NCBI GenBank assembly: GCA_025094145.1
Contig: JALLLS010000002.1
Coordinates: 620,001 to 684,000 of the forward strand
DNA: 64,000 bases
Source of the DNA: Spinellus fusiger
Taxonomy: Eukaryota; Mucoromycota; Mucoromycetes; Mucorales; Phycomycetaceae
Direction of reading: 5' to 3'
The notes below the pieces were generated by a model. That model saw only the letters and a program-made list of their open reading frames with translations. It was not told where the DNA came from and did no database searches. Shown here one piece after another: positions 33,601 through 45,294 of the stretch. The translations under genes and the position numbers were made by a program. Each line of letters opens with the position of its first letter. The first letter of the stretch is position 1.

Positions 33601-35236
33601 CAATCCAATGCTGTGTCTTCCAATGCCTGATCTGTAGCATGGAATACCTTGAAGAGTTCAAACACATCAATCCACTGAGCATCTCTCCTTCCTCCTCTTA
33701 GCCCACCCGCCCTAAACCTACCTCCAATTTAAGAGCCTCCAGTATCTCATCTATGTTAGGAAGAAGAGCAGCAGCACCATACACAGGAGCACAGGTAGCG
33801 AGTGTTTCCATGGAGTCTTTCTATGGAGTTTTTTTTTTCATGACACTTTGTTCAAACATTAGGTGGGCCTCTCTTACCTTTGCACTGCCTGATGTGGAAG
33901 ACAGTTTTTCAAGTAACAGAGGAACTGCCAACTTTGAGAATTGAGCAGTGGATGAAATGCACCGTCTGTTGGAAGGAGAATTGAGAGATGAGCCTTTTCT
34001 TCTTCTTTATATTTATAGAGATAGATGCATGTGTGTGAGGGGGTGTGGATGGGATGTTTACCTGAGGCTGTATTTGATATCATCCGAGGTGATTCCATAA
34101 GGATCATCAGGAGGAGGCTTAAAGGTGATAGGAAAGTAACAAAACGTGACTTCAAACAGATCCTCAACATGGCCAGAAATATCAAAATGCTCAATAATAC
34201 TTCTTATAAGTTTAAATGCACACATCAGATTACGAGGATCCTTCTCCCCATCCACCATTTGTATAAAGCCAGAGATGAATTCATTGTTGATGGTCTTGAG
34301 AGCTAAGCACCGTTAGTTCAGTAAGAGTTCAGTAAGAGTCCAATAAAAGTCTAATAAAAGTCCAATAAGACGGGAGTGTCTATATGCTTACCTGGTGTAT
34401 GTCTCTCCAGCAGACTCTCAAACACTCTAAACACGGTATTTCTTGTTCCTTGAGGAAATCGCTGTACCTCTAAATGTTCATATAGCCTACATAGATGGGT
34501 ATATGTTGAATGGAGAGCTGCCCGTGTTCTCGATCTTACTTTTTAGCGACAAGAATGGCATTCATGGCACTGAAATGCTCAAATTCAGCTAATGCTGCCA
34601 ATCCATTCAATAGATGGACAAGGTTGGACTTTTCTGTCAGTCGTTCACAGTAGAAATCCACGAGAACAGACACTACCCGTAGGAATGAATAGAGGGGTGC
34701 ATGGGTCTTGTTTACCTGCAGAAGGCACAATGGATTCCTGTTCACACTGTCGAAGAGTATAAGAGAGTAATCCGGTTGCTTTTTTTTAAATAATAATAAT
34801 AAAAAAACAAAAAACAGAAAACAGAGTAAGTTGGTGTCCTTTTTATATAGATAGATAGATGGATATATATTTATATAGAAAGAGTGCGTTTATTGTAGGT
34901 GGTATCACTATAGAAAGGGAAAACTATCATCAGTACCTCTAGAACGCACTGCGTCGTCTTCATTTGTTAGGTACTCTCCCATGGACTGGATAAGGCGCAA
35001 CAGGTTCTCTTGTACAGAGCTGGCATTGATCACTAAACAGTAAAAGACTCTTCAGCATGTTTTTCTTTTTTTCTTTTTTTCTTATTTATTTATTGAGGAA
35101 TCCTACAATGAACCACTCTGTTGGCTATTTCAGTGGAGTTATCAGACAGGTCTCCAGTGGCTACCATATAATGGGCTACTTCTCTCTCCAGTGAAGCCAT
35201 GATCGATGACGCTTTCATGAGTCTTGCTCCTTCCAT
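30623..35236 (-). CDS. MMS19: MMS19 HEAT-repeat protein (cytosolic Fe-S targeting), many exons
   Basis: The MMS19 N-terminal domain signature is clear at 34058-34258: DGEKDPRNLMCAFKLIRSII then FEVTFCYFPITFKPPPDDPY GI. The C-terminal HEAT region is at 30714-31055, with LIQSLSLEDASLKISTLATF and DRKRIVRKEAVECRAQW. The last exon is only 16 nt (30638-30623) and supplies the terminal WYSLL after an 80-nt intron. Exon 1 starts at the ATG at 35236 (MEGARLMKASSIMASLERE); in-frame ATG at 35200 is an alternative. In between, coding blocks at about 34541-34740, 33874-34000, 33393-33720, 32910-33240, 32593-32830, 31827-32070 and 31211-31600 are separated by many short introns; I did not resolve every junction. 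MMS19 hands Fe-S clusters to DNA repair and replication enzymes. Confidence 0.88.
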
Positions 35237-36781
35237 CTCTCGAGGACCTTGCTGTCGGTGGTTCAATGTGACTCTGGACAGGAAGGGGAACAGGGAAAGT
35301 TTATTTCAGCCAATCATAGGGTGAGTCATTCTGTAGAGGTCTACCACAAGTCTAAAAGTAAACAAATCCTGTGTCTATGAGATAAGCTAGTCTATAAGCC
35401 AGTCTATTGCTGTAGGCTGATCTGTTCTTATAGTTCTGGGATGTGCCGTGTCTTTACATGTATTTTATAGTGTAATTCCAATGATGATTTTATTTCAACA
35501 GCGGAGGATTCTGAAAAGAGTGTATAAGACTGTAAACTTTCTCTATCAAAAGACAGACGTGGAGGGAGGTTCAATATAGGAATGGAATCCTTTCTTCCAA
35601 GGCCAACTGTCTATTCTCTCTATGTACCTGTCTGCAAGTAGAAGAATGGACTTTTTTCTTTTTCTTTCTTTCTTTCTATTCAGTTTATTCAATCAGTACA
35701 GTGTGTCGTTGCACTGCAGATCCCTCCATACTTATGACTCTCTATTGGGATGTCTTTTCTTCTTCTTTCGTTTTACTATGCACAAACCCATACAGTTAGA
35801 CCAGCACAATGCAGATCCACCGATCTTATGCCATGGTAGGAATGTAAAAAGAGAGAGAAAAGAGAGATAAGGACGGAGAATAGATAAACCATGGCATACA
35901 TCCGGTGTCCTTTCTTTGAACTGTAACTGTAGTTGTACTTTTTTTATTAAAAATAATAATAATGCAATGGATAATGCATGGTGAGGACATTCAATGGATA
36001 CAATAAAATAGGAAATAGAAGAGTGAAGATAGTAGAAGTATCAAAAGGCAACCCAAGGGGGGGAAGGGTCAAATGTGTTTATTCGATGTAACCCAATAGT
36101 ACATGTCCATCGATGACATTCCTGCTCTACTGTGCTCTACTGTGCTCTACCCTACTCTACCCTACTTCAATAGACGCATCCAAGTGCCCATAAACAATAG
36201 CCCACACCTGATTAGCACTGGAAAGGAGTCCATCTCTATTTGGCTGATCTGTTGACTGTGGATCTTTGGGTGAGATATTGCTTACTTTGTGCATGTGCAT
36301 GTGTTTGTGTTTGTGTTTGTGTTTGGACTATTCAGTGAAAGAACACAACACAAATGTAATGTTTGGCCATAATAAATGACATTTAAGCATATGTTTCCAT
36401 AGCATCTCTTTCTAGTGCCTTTTGTCTATACTGTCATAGTAACCATAGCAATCATAGTACCCATGGCAATCATAGTACCCATAGCACTGCACCTTCATAG
36501 ACTCCTTACAAACAAAAACAAAAAAAAAAAAAAGACCGAGAATGATGCTTGAAGTTGGCAGGCCTTGTACTCACTCACCTCCCCCTTTTGCAAATATTCC
36601 TCTTTAAATAAGCTTTTTGCCCCCTTTTACATTGTTCTTGTGAAATAAAAAGATCAAGTCGTTTCCTTTATTTTATTTTTCCCTTATTTTTTCCCTTTGT
36701 CTTTATTTTTATTTTTTATTTTTTTATTTTATCTCCTCCTCACTCTCTTTTACGCCAATTGACCCACACGCCCTGGTTTCC
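35237..36781. other. Divergent promoter region, repeats only
   Basis: 1.5 kb between the MMS19 and URC4 starts. I see no gene. It holds a short (TGCTCTAC)n array near 36122-36166, (TGTGTT)n near 36298-36326, an imperfect CATAGTACCCATGGCAAT repeat near 36436-36485, and a long T-rich pyrimidine tract at 36660-36735 just before the URC4 ATG, as common in fungal promoters. Confidence 0.5.
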
Positions 36782-38550
36782 ATGGCACCAGCACAATCTT
36801 CCGACCGAGACTACCTTCTCAGTCTACGTTCTGTTCGTGAACGCTGTTTCAAGGTCCAGGAGGCTGCTGTGAAACAGAAACTACAGCATTTCGACATGGA
36901 TCCACCCAAACTAGCCGATGTCATTCAGTTTGTAGTATCACTTATCAAGCGGGATTTCCCTGACCCCACCACCATCCCAGTCCACGGACGATGGCGCCAC
37001 TTTGATGTCGGTGGCAGAGCAAGGATACAGACCCTGATCAATGCATGGGCCAATGTTGGAGAGAGTTTAATAGAGCAGACAAAACGAGTGCTTGATTTAT
37101 TTGTGGTGGCCTGTCTGCTTGACTTTGAAACCCATCCCGCTTGGTCTTTCCATGAAAAGGCAACAGGTCGGGTACACAAACAGACAGAGGGACTGGCCGT
37201 GGCTGTCCTGGAGCTGTTTATGGCCGGCATGTTCTCGAGTGACGTCTCCAATCCTCATCGCGTGGACTGTAAGTGTCTTTTGCAGGTGGTTACTTATTGT
37301 TAGCGGAGGCATTGATCCATCTCAGTCTGTCCACACTTGTCCAAGGCTTCCAGATCGACAGTCGCAACCCAATGGCGGGCATTGAAGACAGACTTAGTCT
37401 CCTGAAGCACTTGGGTCATGTGTTGCGGAGAAGCCAGGATTACTTTGGGAGTAGCACAGTACCACGTCCAGGCAATCTTATGGGTATGCACATTGCTTTA
37501 TTTCTGTTGTACTTAGCCCTTGTCATTGGCTTTTCCCTAGACTATCTTCTTGAGCACCCCACCACCATCAAGACCAAGAAGGGGCCACTGATTCATCTGG
37601 AGACCCTCTGGCCTGTGGTGCAAGAGATGGGTGAGTTGTGGGCAGCAGAGGACAATGGCAAGGGGGGCACTCTTGATCTGGGCGATGTGTGGCCATGTCA
37701 GGCTATTCAGAGCAGTACCCACCCACAGTCCACAGACCATATGGTGTCTTTTCACCGTCTATCCCAATGGCTGGTGTACTCGCTGATTGAGCCTATGGAG
37801 AAGTTGCTGGGGGCTGTGATTGAAGGCACTGATCTACTGACGCCACTCCCAGACTATTTCAATGGTAAGCTACGAGTGCAAGAGAAGACCTGGGGTTCTT
37901 TCTTTCTTTCTTTCTTTCTTTATTTTCTTTTTCTTTCTCTCTATATTTTCTCTCTATAGATAGGTAGATATATAATAGGTAGATTTGTGTATAGGTAGAT
38001 TTGTGTATAGGTGTGTGTATAGGTGTGTAGTGCAGGCAGTGTCTATCTTTTCTTCTTTCTCCTGTGACGCCTGCACCTCCCCTCTCACCCCTCTCCACAA
38101 ACACTCCACTCTCTAGTCACCCACTCATCACACTGTGTGTCACTAGGTGGGCTACTGATAGACACTGGATTCATTAGCCTAAAAAAAGCAGACTATGAGC
38201 GGGGAATCAACAACTACCGCACCAACGCACTTCTTCCTGGCCAGCCCAAAGTCGAAGTCACCCCTATGTTTGAAATGGGAGATCCGGTGGTGGTGGAGTG
38301 GCGAGCCCTCACCACAGCCTATTTGGATCTTGTGGCTGTGCGCGTGCGTGAGGCCTTGAGACTCAACCGAAAATCCCTTTCTCTTGCTCAACTCACCTAT
38401 GGCGGCACATGGAATGCTGGACGTGAATTGGCCGAGATTTCTCGACCCAATACACATGAGCCGCCCATTATCATTAGAGTAAGTTGGCATGGAAACAAGA
38501 GTGTCTGTTGCTGACACTTGTTTTAGATGGACTCTCGAGTGATCTACTAA
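36782..38550 (+). CDS. URC4: Uracil catabolism protein 4 (URC4 / DUF1688), 4 exons
   Basis: Exons 36782-37268, 37304-37864, 38147-38478 and 38527-38550 join to 467 residues. Family motifs: LLSLRSVRERCFKVQEAAV near the start, LIKRDFPD, HGRWRHFDVGGRARI, VACLLDFETHPAWSF, TEGLAVAVLELFMAGMFSSD, LVQGFQIDSRNPMAGIEDRL, RTNALLPGQPKVEVTPMFEM-like, and the ending PPIIIRMDSRVIY. URC4 works in the fungal URC route that breaks down uracil; its exact reaction is not settled. The first intron is only 35 nt, and the second (282 nt) is full of CTTT and GTATAGGTG repeats. The last exon is 24 nt. Confidence 0.9.
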
Positions 38551-38900
38551 GATCGACACCCTTTTATTCTCTTATTCTCTTATTCTCTTATTCTCCTATT
38601 CTTCTATTCTTCTATCTTCCTATTCTTCTCTCTCTCATTCTCTCATTCTCTTGTTCAGTGCCATCCATCCATTCATTCATAAAGTGTAATATGTATCATT
38701 TGTCTTTTTTATTATTATTATAGAAAAAAAGAAAGAAAGAAAGAAAGAGACAATAGAAATGAATAAATGCTTGGTAATAATAATAAAAAATAAAATAATA
38801 AAAAATAAAAGGAACTTTAACAGAGAAGAAAGACAAAAGACAAAGGATGTGTGCATGAGGAATAAGTACGAAGAGATGAGAAAGGGGGAGAAAGATGGGT
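38551..38900. other. Convergent intergenic gap, pyrimidine repeats
   Basis: A (TTATTCTC)n tract at 38565-38660 and AAAG/AAT repeats near 38725-38810 lie between the tails of URC4 and bZIP 2. No coding signal. Confidence 0.5.
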
Positions 38901-40842
38901 TTAGAAGTTGGTAAACAGTCTAATATGACCGTCGGCCCTCTCTTCCAGCACAGAGAGCTGATTAGAACACTTTGCTTTCTTCAACATGTCGTCACACAAG
39001 AGATCAATGTCAAAGGCAGCTTCCTCCACCAGCCGCCTCTTCTCCAACAGAATAGGAACATTTCTTCGATTGGCCTCTTGCAATCGGCCACACAGATACT
39101 TCTTCTTGTCCTCAGAGTTCATTGCCTGGAACCGCTCAGAACTGATCAGCTCCTCAGCAAGTGGGAGGTAGTAGTGTGTGTGAGGGAGGGGGGGCGCAGC
39201 AAGACCAAATAGGTCGGTGTCTGTGCTGAAGAGAGAATGGAGGGAGTTTTCTGCTGCCCATGCATCCTCGGTGGTAGACACAGTGTCGTGGGCAAAGAAG
39301 TTGTCTTTCCCATACAGCAATTGGCTGAGGACAGTGTCGTGTTCTAGCATGGCCAGAAAGTCAGTCTCTAGCGAGGGTGCGATCAGGTCAAAGTGGGTCT
39401 TGGACAGAGTGGGTGCGAGTTCATTGGTGGTGCTGTGGATGTCCTCTTCCTTTGTGTCGGGGCTGAAATGGGGCGAGTAGCAGCTACCAGAACTGTTCAT
39501 CCCATCATCACCACTTGTGCAACTGCCACTAGTGTGGGTGGGTGTGCCACTGGTGTGGGTATGCAATGGGCTGTAGTCAGCAGTGTGAGGATCGTTGCTA
39601 CTAGGTGTGGCTGTCTCATTGTAGAATGAACTGCCATTGATATTGTAGATGGGATGGTGTATGCTAGTGTAGATGGGATTGGCCATATCATTGTAGACAG
39701 TGTGTACAATGGGACTGTGGGTGCTGCCTTTGTTGTTCTTGTGGAGATCGCCCTGGAGATCACCTCTGTAGGGCGTGTCGCTGTAGGGCGTATCGCTGTA
39801 GGGTGTGTCGCTGTAGGGTGTGTCGCTGTAGGGTGTGTCACTGAGGTCACTATGCAGAGTGTATGGTTCCTTACTACCAAGACTCATGCTGCTATTGGTG
39901 CTACCTTCGCTGCGTCTATTGGTGCTACCTTTGCTGCTTGCAGTGCTGCTATAATGACTCATCATTTCCCTGGGCTCATTCTCATTGCTGTAGAGGGGCA
40001 TCTTTGTCGTAGCTGCCGTCGTCTCAGCATACCCAGAGACATCTCCAAGCAAGAATGGGTGTGTCGGGTACATGTTGGCACTCTCCATAGGCAGCAGAGA
40101 GGGAACTGGGTGGGTGGTGGGTGGTAGAACGGAGAAATTGGCGGATGTCTTGAGGGCTTCATTTTCCTGCTTAAGGCTCTCTAGCTTCTGCTTCAGTGCT
40201 CCATTCTCCTCGGCTAATTCCCCATTCTTGCTTTGATAAGAGGCCTCTAGCTCACGTATCTTATCAAGCAGCTCTTCTACGCGTTTCTCTTTTCTTTCTC
40301 GGAAGGCTCTTTGTGCTGCTCTGTTCTGGGCCTTTCGCTTTTGCTTGGGGTCTAAATCACTCTTGTGGGATGTAAGTGGAAATTTGTTACACCGACTTAC
40401 TTCAAGCACCGTTTCCTCCACTGGCTTTCGTCCAGGGCGTTTAGAAAGTGAATAAGACTCTTCTCCTAGTCAACAACAGACATGGATGAGAGGCTGTCGG
40501 TTGCATTGGACCGTCACATTTAATTACCTTCTTCTGTAGTATCAATGGCTCTCTTATGGCTTATACCTAAAGAGAGTGACAAAGAGGAAGAAATGATTAA
40601 AACATCAGTGTCTTTCTACAAGGTCCATTACTTGTTGTGGCAGAAGAAGACGGTTTGTTCTCCTGTTGGCTATCATTTGATGCACTGATAATAGGGAAAA
40701 TAGAAAAGGGGTCATCTGGAAGGGCTGTCTGTGAATGACTAACAATAGCCTCATTCAGCAGCTCAAGGGCACTATCATGGATATTCCACATGCCCTGTTC
40801 AGACACGGGGTGATTCTGTTGCATTGGTAGTGTAGACTCCAT
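38901..40842 (-). CDS. Yap1/Pap1-type bZIP transcription factor (bZIP 2), with C-terminal Cys domain
   Basis: Minus-strand exons 40842-40632, 40566-40528, 40465-40401 and 40361-38901 join to 591 residues. Exon 3 gives SLSKRPGRKPVEETVLE and exon 4 SDLDPKQKRKAQNRAAQRAF, the Yap1 order of GRKP plus bZIP. A leucine zipper follows (LLDKIRELEASYQSKNGEL). The middle is Ser/Thr-rich and contains five tandem SDTPY repeats at about 39765-39840. The C-terminus (AFDIDLLCDDMLKKAKCSNQ) matches the Yap1 c-CRD with two Cys, the nuclear-export/redox switch of the family. An upstream frame at 41082-40900 (DPASVDSLVPSVTGDSLGLE) could be an extra first exon joined at AG|ATGGAG. The 39-nt intron 3 has no stop. 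Confidence 0.87.
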
Positions 40843-41221
40843 CTCTATGCACAGAAAATAGAATGAGTTCCCTTGTTTCTATTAGGAGTATTTATTATTT
40901 TCTACAGTCTGCAACAACAACAACTGTCGCAGTAGCAGCTCATTTACTTTGTCACTGGAAAAGAAAGACAGCCTCCCCAATAGTTTATCCGCGGTTTCAA
41001 GGCCCAAGGAATCGCCAGTCACAGATGGCACAAGAGAGTCCACTGAAGCCGGGTCATGAAATTCTTCTGGTGTTTTTGTCACTCGTTGGCCCTTTATTTT
41101 TTTTTCTTTTCTTTCTATAAATATATACTTATTTTTCTTGTCGTTTCTTATTACTCAAGGTACTGCCAACACATAACTAAAGACAGAACTGCTCATGCGT
41201 AGAGAATAGAGAATAGAGCCA

Positions 41222-41999
41222 ATGGTTAAGTTTTATGAGCATGTGTTCAACTACGAGTAAGTGAGCTTAAAGTCACCCTGGCTCATGTTTAGACATCCCT
41301 GGCACAATGTGACTTATGCATTTTGGTTACGCTATCCCAACCCATTTGCTTCTCATGGTAACAATTTCACCTCCTACTGTGTGGACTATGCCTTATTCTC
41401 TTGTATCTAGTCCTCTCTGTTGATGTTCTCGACCGCCATGTGGATGAGCGCGGTGTCCTTAAAATCACACGTCTTGTATTGAAAAAGGGAAAGGCACCTC
41501 AGTGGTTTCCAAAGAGTGTGAGTGTTCTTCTGAGGAAGAGGGGGACATCCGCCGAGAGAAGAGTGCACTGACTGGAGCGTCTAGTTTATCAAGAGTTCCG
41601 AGGCCTATGTTATTGAAGAGTCTGAAGTCAACCCAACGACAAGAACCATGGTGACACGTACAAAGAATCTTAACCACGTTCGCATCATGCAGATTGAAGA
41701 GACACAGACATTCACACAACATGCAAACAACTCTGAATGGACTTCCTGCAAAACAGAGGCACGCATTCTCTCTCGCTTTGGATGGGGAATGACCAGTCGA
41801 ATCGAGGGATTTGGACAGTCCAACTTTGCCGCAAACACCATTAAAGTAGGGCCTATGCTTCTTGGACATGCTCCTGGCATGTGTGTACTGCAGCAACTCA
41901 TTGTTATCTTCACTTTTATAGGCACGCAAAGGTATGAGTCACATTCTTCAGCTCATTCGAGAGAAGCAATTCAGTCACTCTTCGCAAGCCCATGCGTAG
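41222..41999 (+). CDS. PRELI/MSF1-domain (Ups-type) mitochondrial lipid transfer protein, 5 exons
   Basis: Exons 41222-41256, 41293-41357, 41411-41517, 41594-41845 and 41922-41999 join to 178 residues. The start MVKFYEHVFNYEHPWHNVTY and then AFWLRYPNPFASH, DVLDRHVDERGVLKITRLVL, KAPQWFPK, AYVIEESEVNPTTRTMVTRT and NLNHVRIMQIEETQTFT are the successive motifs of PRELI-domain proteins. These work in the intermembrane space with a TRIAP1/Mdm35 partner to move phosphatidic acid or phosphatidylserine. Which Ups/PRELID subtype this is was not decided. It starts about 380 bases from the bZIP 2 ATG, so the two share a divergent promoter region. Confidence 0.92.
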
Positions 42000-42736
42000 T
42001 GCAAGCCACACCCTCCATTTCCCTTTCTTTTTTTCTTTCTTTCATTCCTTGGCATCTCTACATTTTTTCCTTTGAGATCCTCTTTGTTTATTTTTGATCA
42101 TCAGAAGAAACCCACCTTCCTTTAGTGCGTTGTGTCCATCCTCCCCTGTTTTTCATAGAGAAGAATGCATTGCCTCCCATTAGTACCTTCATCTTCATCC
42201 ACTTTCTTAGAGAGAGAGACAGAAAATAAAAAGCAAACCTTCTTTATTTTTACCTGTAGTCAAAGGAGAATGACATGAGACAAGAGAAAACCCATACAAG
42301 AGAAGGAGAGAGGGAAAGAAAGAGATGGAAAGAAAGAGAGGGAGAAAAGGAGTGCTTTCCTGCTTTTCTGCCTTTTTCTGCCTTTTTCTGCCTTTTCTGT
42401 CTTTTCTGTCTTTTTGCCTTTTTAATAAATAAATAAAATAAAACGACATCTCATGACAACAAAAAGGGTAAAAAGTCATTGTTTTCTTTATCATTTCCTA
42501 TTTTGTACTTTGAACCTTATTCTATTACCCTCACCATGGTTACCAACAGCACCATAGTAACGGCAGTATCTATTATGACCACGACAACAACGACATCCAA
42601 ATTAAGAAAAATAAAAAGGACAGAACAACAATAACAACAAAAACAACAACTTTTTGTGCTCTTTTGCTGTTGTTCTGTCCTTTTTATATATTAACAAATA
42701 TTTTATTTTTATTTTTATAAAAAAATAAAGTAAAAA
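42000..42736. other. Intergenic region, low-complexity
   Basis: After the PRELI gene: C/T-rich DNA (TTTCTGCC repeated near 42362-42425), ACAACAA repeats near 42570-42650 and an A/T tract at 42690-42735 just before the next ATG. No gene seen. Confidence 0.5.
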
Positions 42737-44953
42737 ATGTCAAGTTATTTTCAACAAACACAACCCGAACAGTCTCGCCTACCTCTTCAGCGTCCTAGTT
42801 ACAGCCACTACAGCAGTCCTCCTGTGGGCTATCCCTCACCTTTTGTGCGTCGAATGTCTTTTCCTAATCCGCCCACGTATCGACCCATGCATCGGTCTAT
42901 GCGGCCACCTGTCAATGGATTCTACAGACCTGCTTCTATGGACAGACGGTATGAGGGTGGCTACTCCAACCCTTACCATGAAGAAAACAGTGAAGAAGAA
43001 GAGAGCGAAGAAGAAGAAAACAACGAAGAAGAAGAAAACAATCAAGAACCTTTTGGGATGAGAAATAATACTACACCCGTCTATACATCTCCTTTCCACT
43101 TTCAACGGCGCCCTGCACAAAGAGACCCCTCGGACTATTATTCTCCTCGGTTCATCTACAAAGATAGTAGTAGATCAATGCAGCCACCTATGCCAGTACA
43201 ACAGAGACCTCCAGTACAACAGCACTTTACCCGCCCAAATCAGTCTCATTTTCCTGCTCCGGTGGCATCTCATCCTTTTGCACGGAAAGCCTACCGATAC
43301 CCTGAGGCGAGTCGTCCAGTGTATTATGACAGATACGAAGACCCTTCCTATCCACAGTATCAGCCACAGCAGAGAGAGCAAGGGAAAGGGGCTGTGTGGC
43401 ATAGAACACGGTCAGTGTCTTCTGCTGCTTCTTATCCTCCTCATATATCACATCGGCTCTATGCAGATCAAGAAACACAAGAAACACAAGAAGAGTTGGA
43501 GGAAGAACCCTACTACTCTCATCAAAGAAAAAGAGGAGAGGCTGATAGTTACTTGCAACAATTCCAAAATGCGCCTACTTCTCCAAGAACACCTTTTGCT
43601 TCTCGATCAACATCTGCTGTTCGTCAAAGATCAGTAGAAGAAAACACACCCCATGCATCTGTGCCTATGAACACAGCAGAAATGAACAGAGACATTCATC
43701 CACAAGCATCCTCAGCAGCACAGTCTACTGATTCAAGTACAATACCTACTCATCCTATGATGTTTGTACCTCCCTCTACTCCCACACATCCACAAGGCCT
43801 TTCTGCTGTCGACTCTGCTACCCATATGACACAGCCTAGTAATTCTTGGACACAGCCCATGCCTCATCACTACTTTAGTCCTCCTGGCCACTACATGATG
43901 CATCCTATGTCTCCCTACCAGGCACAGGCACAACCTCAGGCACAGGCACAGGCACCGCCCTCTGCTATGCCAATGCCAATGCCAATGCAGATGCAGATGC
44001 AGATGCCCCTACAAATGCAAATGCCCATGCCTCTTTCTATGCCAGTACCATGGACAGATTACCAAGGACCCATGTCTCCTTACACAATGCCATTTCCACC
44101 TTACTCACAACACCCCTTACCACCACCCAACCCACCCATCTCTGTCACTCGTGGACCCCTCACACCCACCGAAACACCCAAAGAAGATCCACCAGAAGAG
44201 CCACAAGAAGCACCTCGACCCCCACCAGCAACACCACCCAAAGCATCCGAAGACTCTAAATTCTCCCTCACCCGCTCTGTGTCTCTCTCTGGCCCACCCC
44301 TCCAACGCAACCGCTCCCTGTTCAGCACCCTGTTCAGCACTGAAAAATCAAAGGCCTCTCATTCACTATGGGACCCCGTCGATGCCTATGTTCCACTCCA
44401 CCAAGCCCTGCAACAAGAAACAAATGTCCCCAGCAGCAGCACCATTCAATCTGCCATTTCTTGCAACAAGGTGTCTCAAAGGGCGTCTCGCATGCTATCA
44501 CAAAAGGTAAAGGAGCTCGAGAAGCGTGACACCATCTGGTGCTATCGTCCCAAGGAAGAGACATCCCAAGACATCCAGAAAGTGTGGGTGCCCTTTGATG
44601 CTCGCAACCAGACAAAATTAGACAAGTACGTTCAGTTGAAGAAGGAGGTGAAGGGGGTGAAGGGGTCGGCTGCCAAGGTGGCGGTTTCCACTCCTCTTGA
44701 AGTGAAAGACTCTAAATTGCCCGGGACGCTGCTTCTCTTGCCTCAACAGGGGGTGGGGTACCATTACAAGAGTATGATGTCGGGGAAATTCATGGTGCTT
44801 GAGGTGATTTGTATTCCTTCGAATGGAGAAGGGAATCAATTGGTGGTGCGTTCATCCGACATTGCTGTCAATGAGGGTGGTTCTGTGGATAGTTCTGTGG
44901 GTGGTGGAAATACGAGTAGGAGTGGTAAATTGTGGGGCTCTGTGTTTGGTTAA
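42737..44953 (+). CDS. Pro/Gln/Met-rich protein with conserved-looking C-terminal domain
   Basis: A single 738-codon frame. Residues 1-560 are low-complexity: Tyr/Pro/Gln-rich, an acidic EEE block near 80-105, and Gln-Ala, Pro-Met and Gln-Met runs near 395-440. Residues ~565-738 look folded: RSVSLSGPPLQRNRSLFSTL, a basic helix SQRASRMLSQKVKELEKRD, then TIWCYRPKEE...VWVPFDARNQTKLDKYV, whose W...WVPF...LDKYV spacing recalls the N-terminal region of some DDHD phospholipases or WWE folds. That likeness is weak. The rest resembles cytoplasmic or RNA-granule scaffolds. I assign no function. Confidence 0.7.
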   Translation: MSSYFQQTQPEQSRLPLQRPSYSHYSSPPVGYPSPFVRRMSFPNPPTYRPMHRSMRPPVNGFYRPASMDRRYEGGYSNPYHEENSEEEESEEEENNEEEENNQEPFGMRNNTTPVYTSPFHFQRRPAQRDPSDYYSPRFIYKDSSRSMQPPMPVQQRPPVQQHFTRPNQSHFPAPVASHPFARKAYRYPEASRPVYYDRYEDPSYPQYQPQQREQGKGAVWHRTRSVSSAASYPPHISHRLYADQETQETQEELEEEPYYSHQRKRGEADSYLQQFQNAPTSPRTPFASRSTSAVRQRSVEENTPHASVPMNTAEMNRDIHPQASSAAQSTDSSTIPTHPMMFVPPSTPTHPQGLSAVDSATHMTQPSNSWTQPMPHHYFSPPGHYMMHPMSPYQAQAQPQAQAQAPPSAMPMPMPMQMQMQMPLQMQMPMPLSMPVPWTDYQGPMSPYTMPFPPYSQHPLPPPNPPISVTRGPLTPTETPKEDPPEEPQEAPRPPPATPPKASEDSKFSLTRSVSLSGPPLQRNRSLFSTLFSTEKSKASHSLWDPVDAYVPLHQALQQETNVPSSSTIQSAISCNKVSQRASRMLSQKVKELEKRDTIWCYRPKEETSQDIQKVWVPFDARNQTKLDKYVQLKKEVKGVKGSAAKVAVSTPLEVKDSKLPGTLLLLPQQGVGYHYKSMMSGKFMVLEVICIPSNGEGNQLVVRSSDIAVNEGGSVDSSVGGGNTSRSGKLWGSVFG

Positions 44954-45294
44954 ACAGAGAGAGTGTATGTAAGTCTGTTGTATAGAAAAAGAGCAAAAGT
45001 CATGGTTTGAACCACCATTGGATTTCTATTGTAGTGTTTATCTGTCTATCTGTTTACTTGTCATCTTGATCTGTTTTGTTATAAATGAACAAAAAACAAA
45101 CAAAACAAACAAACAAAAAAGACTTCATTCTTAATGCCATCTTATGACACACTGTCTTTACTCTCCTTCTAGCGTAAAGAAAAGGCATACCTGTCATCTA
45201 TCCATCTATTAAAATCGCAAAAACATACTTTATATACTTTACATACTTTATTATTATTACTATTATTACTGCCTTTGTACATGAGCTTATTATT
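44954..45294. other. Convergent intergenic gap
   Basis: About 340 bases of AT-rich DNA with (ACAAA)n near 45090-45118 between the tails of two genes. Nothing else seen. Confidence 0.5.

Noticed and set aside
37269..37285. A 17-nt micro-intron in URC4 (GTAAGTGTCTTTTGCAG)
   Set aside because: It restores the frame, but a 35-nt intron ending at TTAG (37303) also does, and gives RVDSEALIHLSL, which matches the family with no extra residues.
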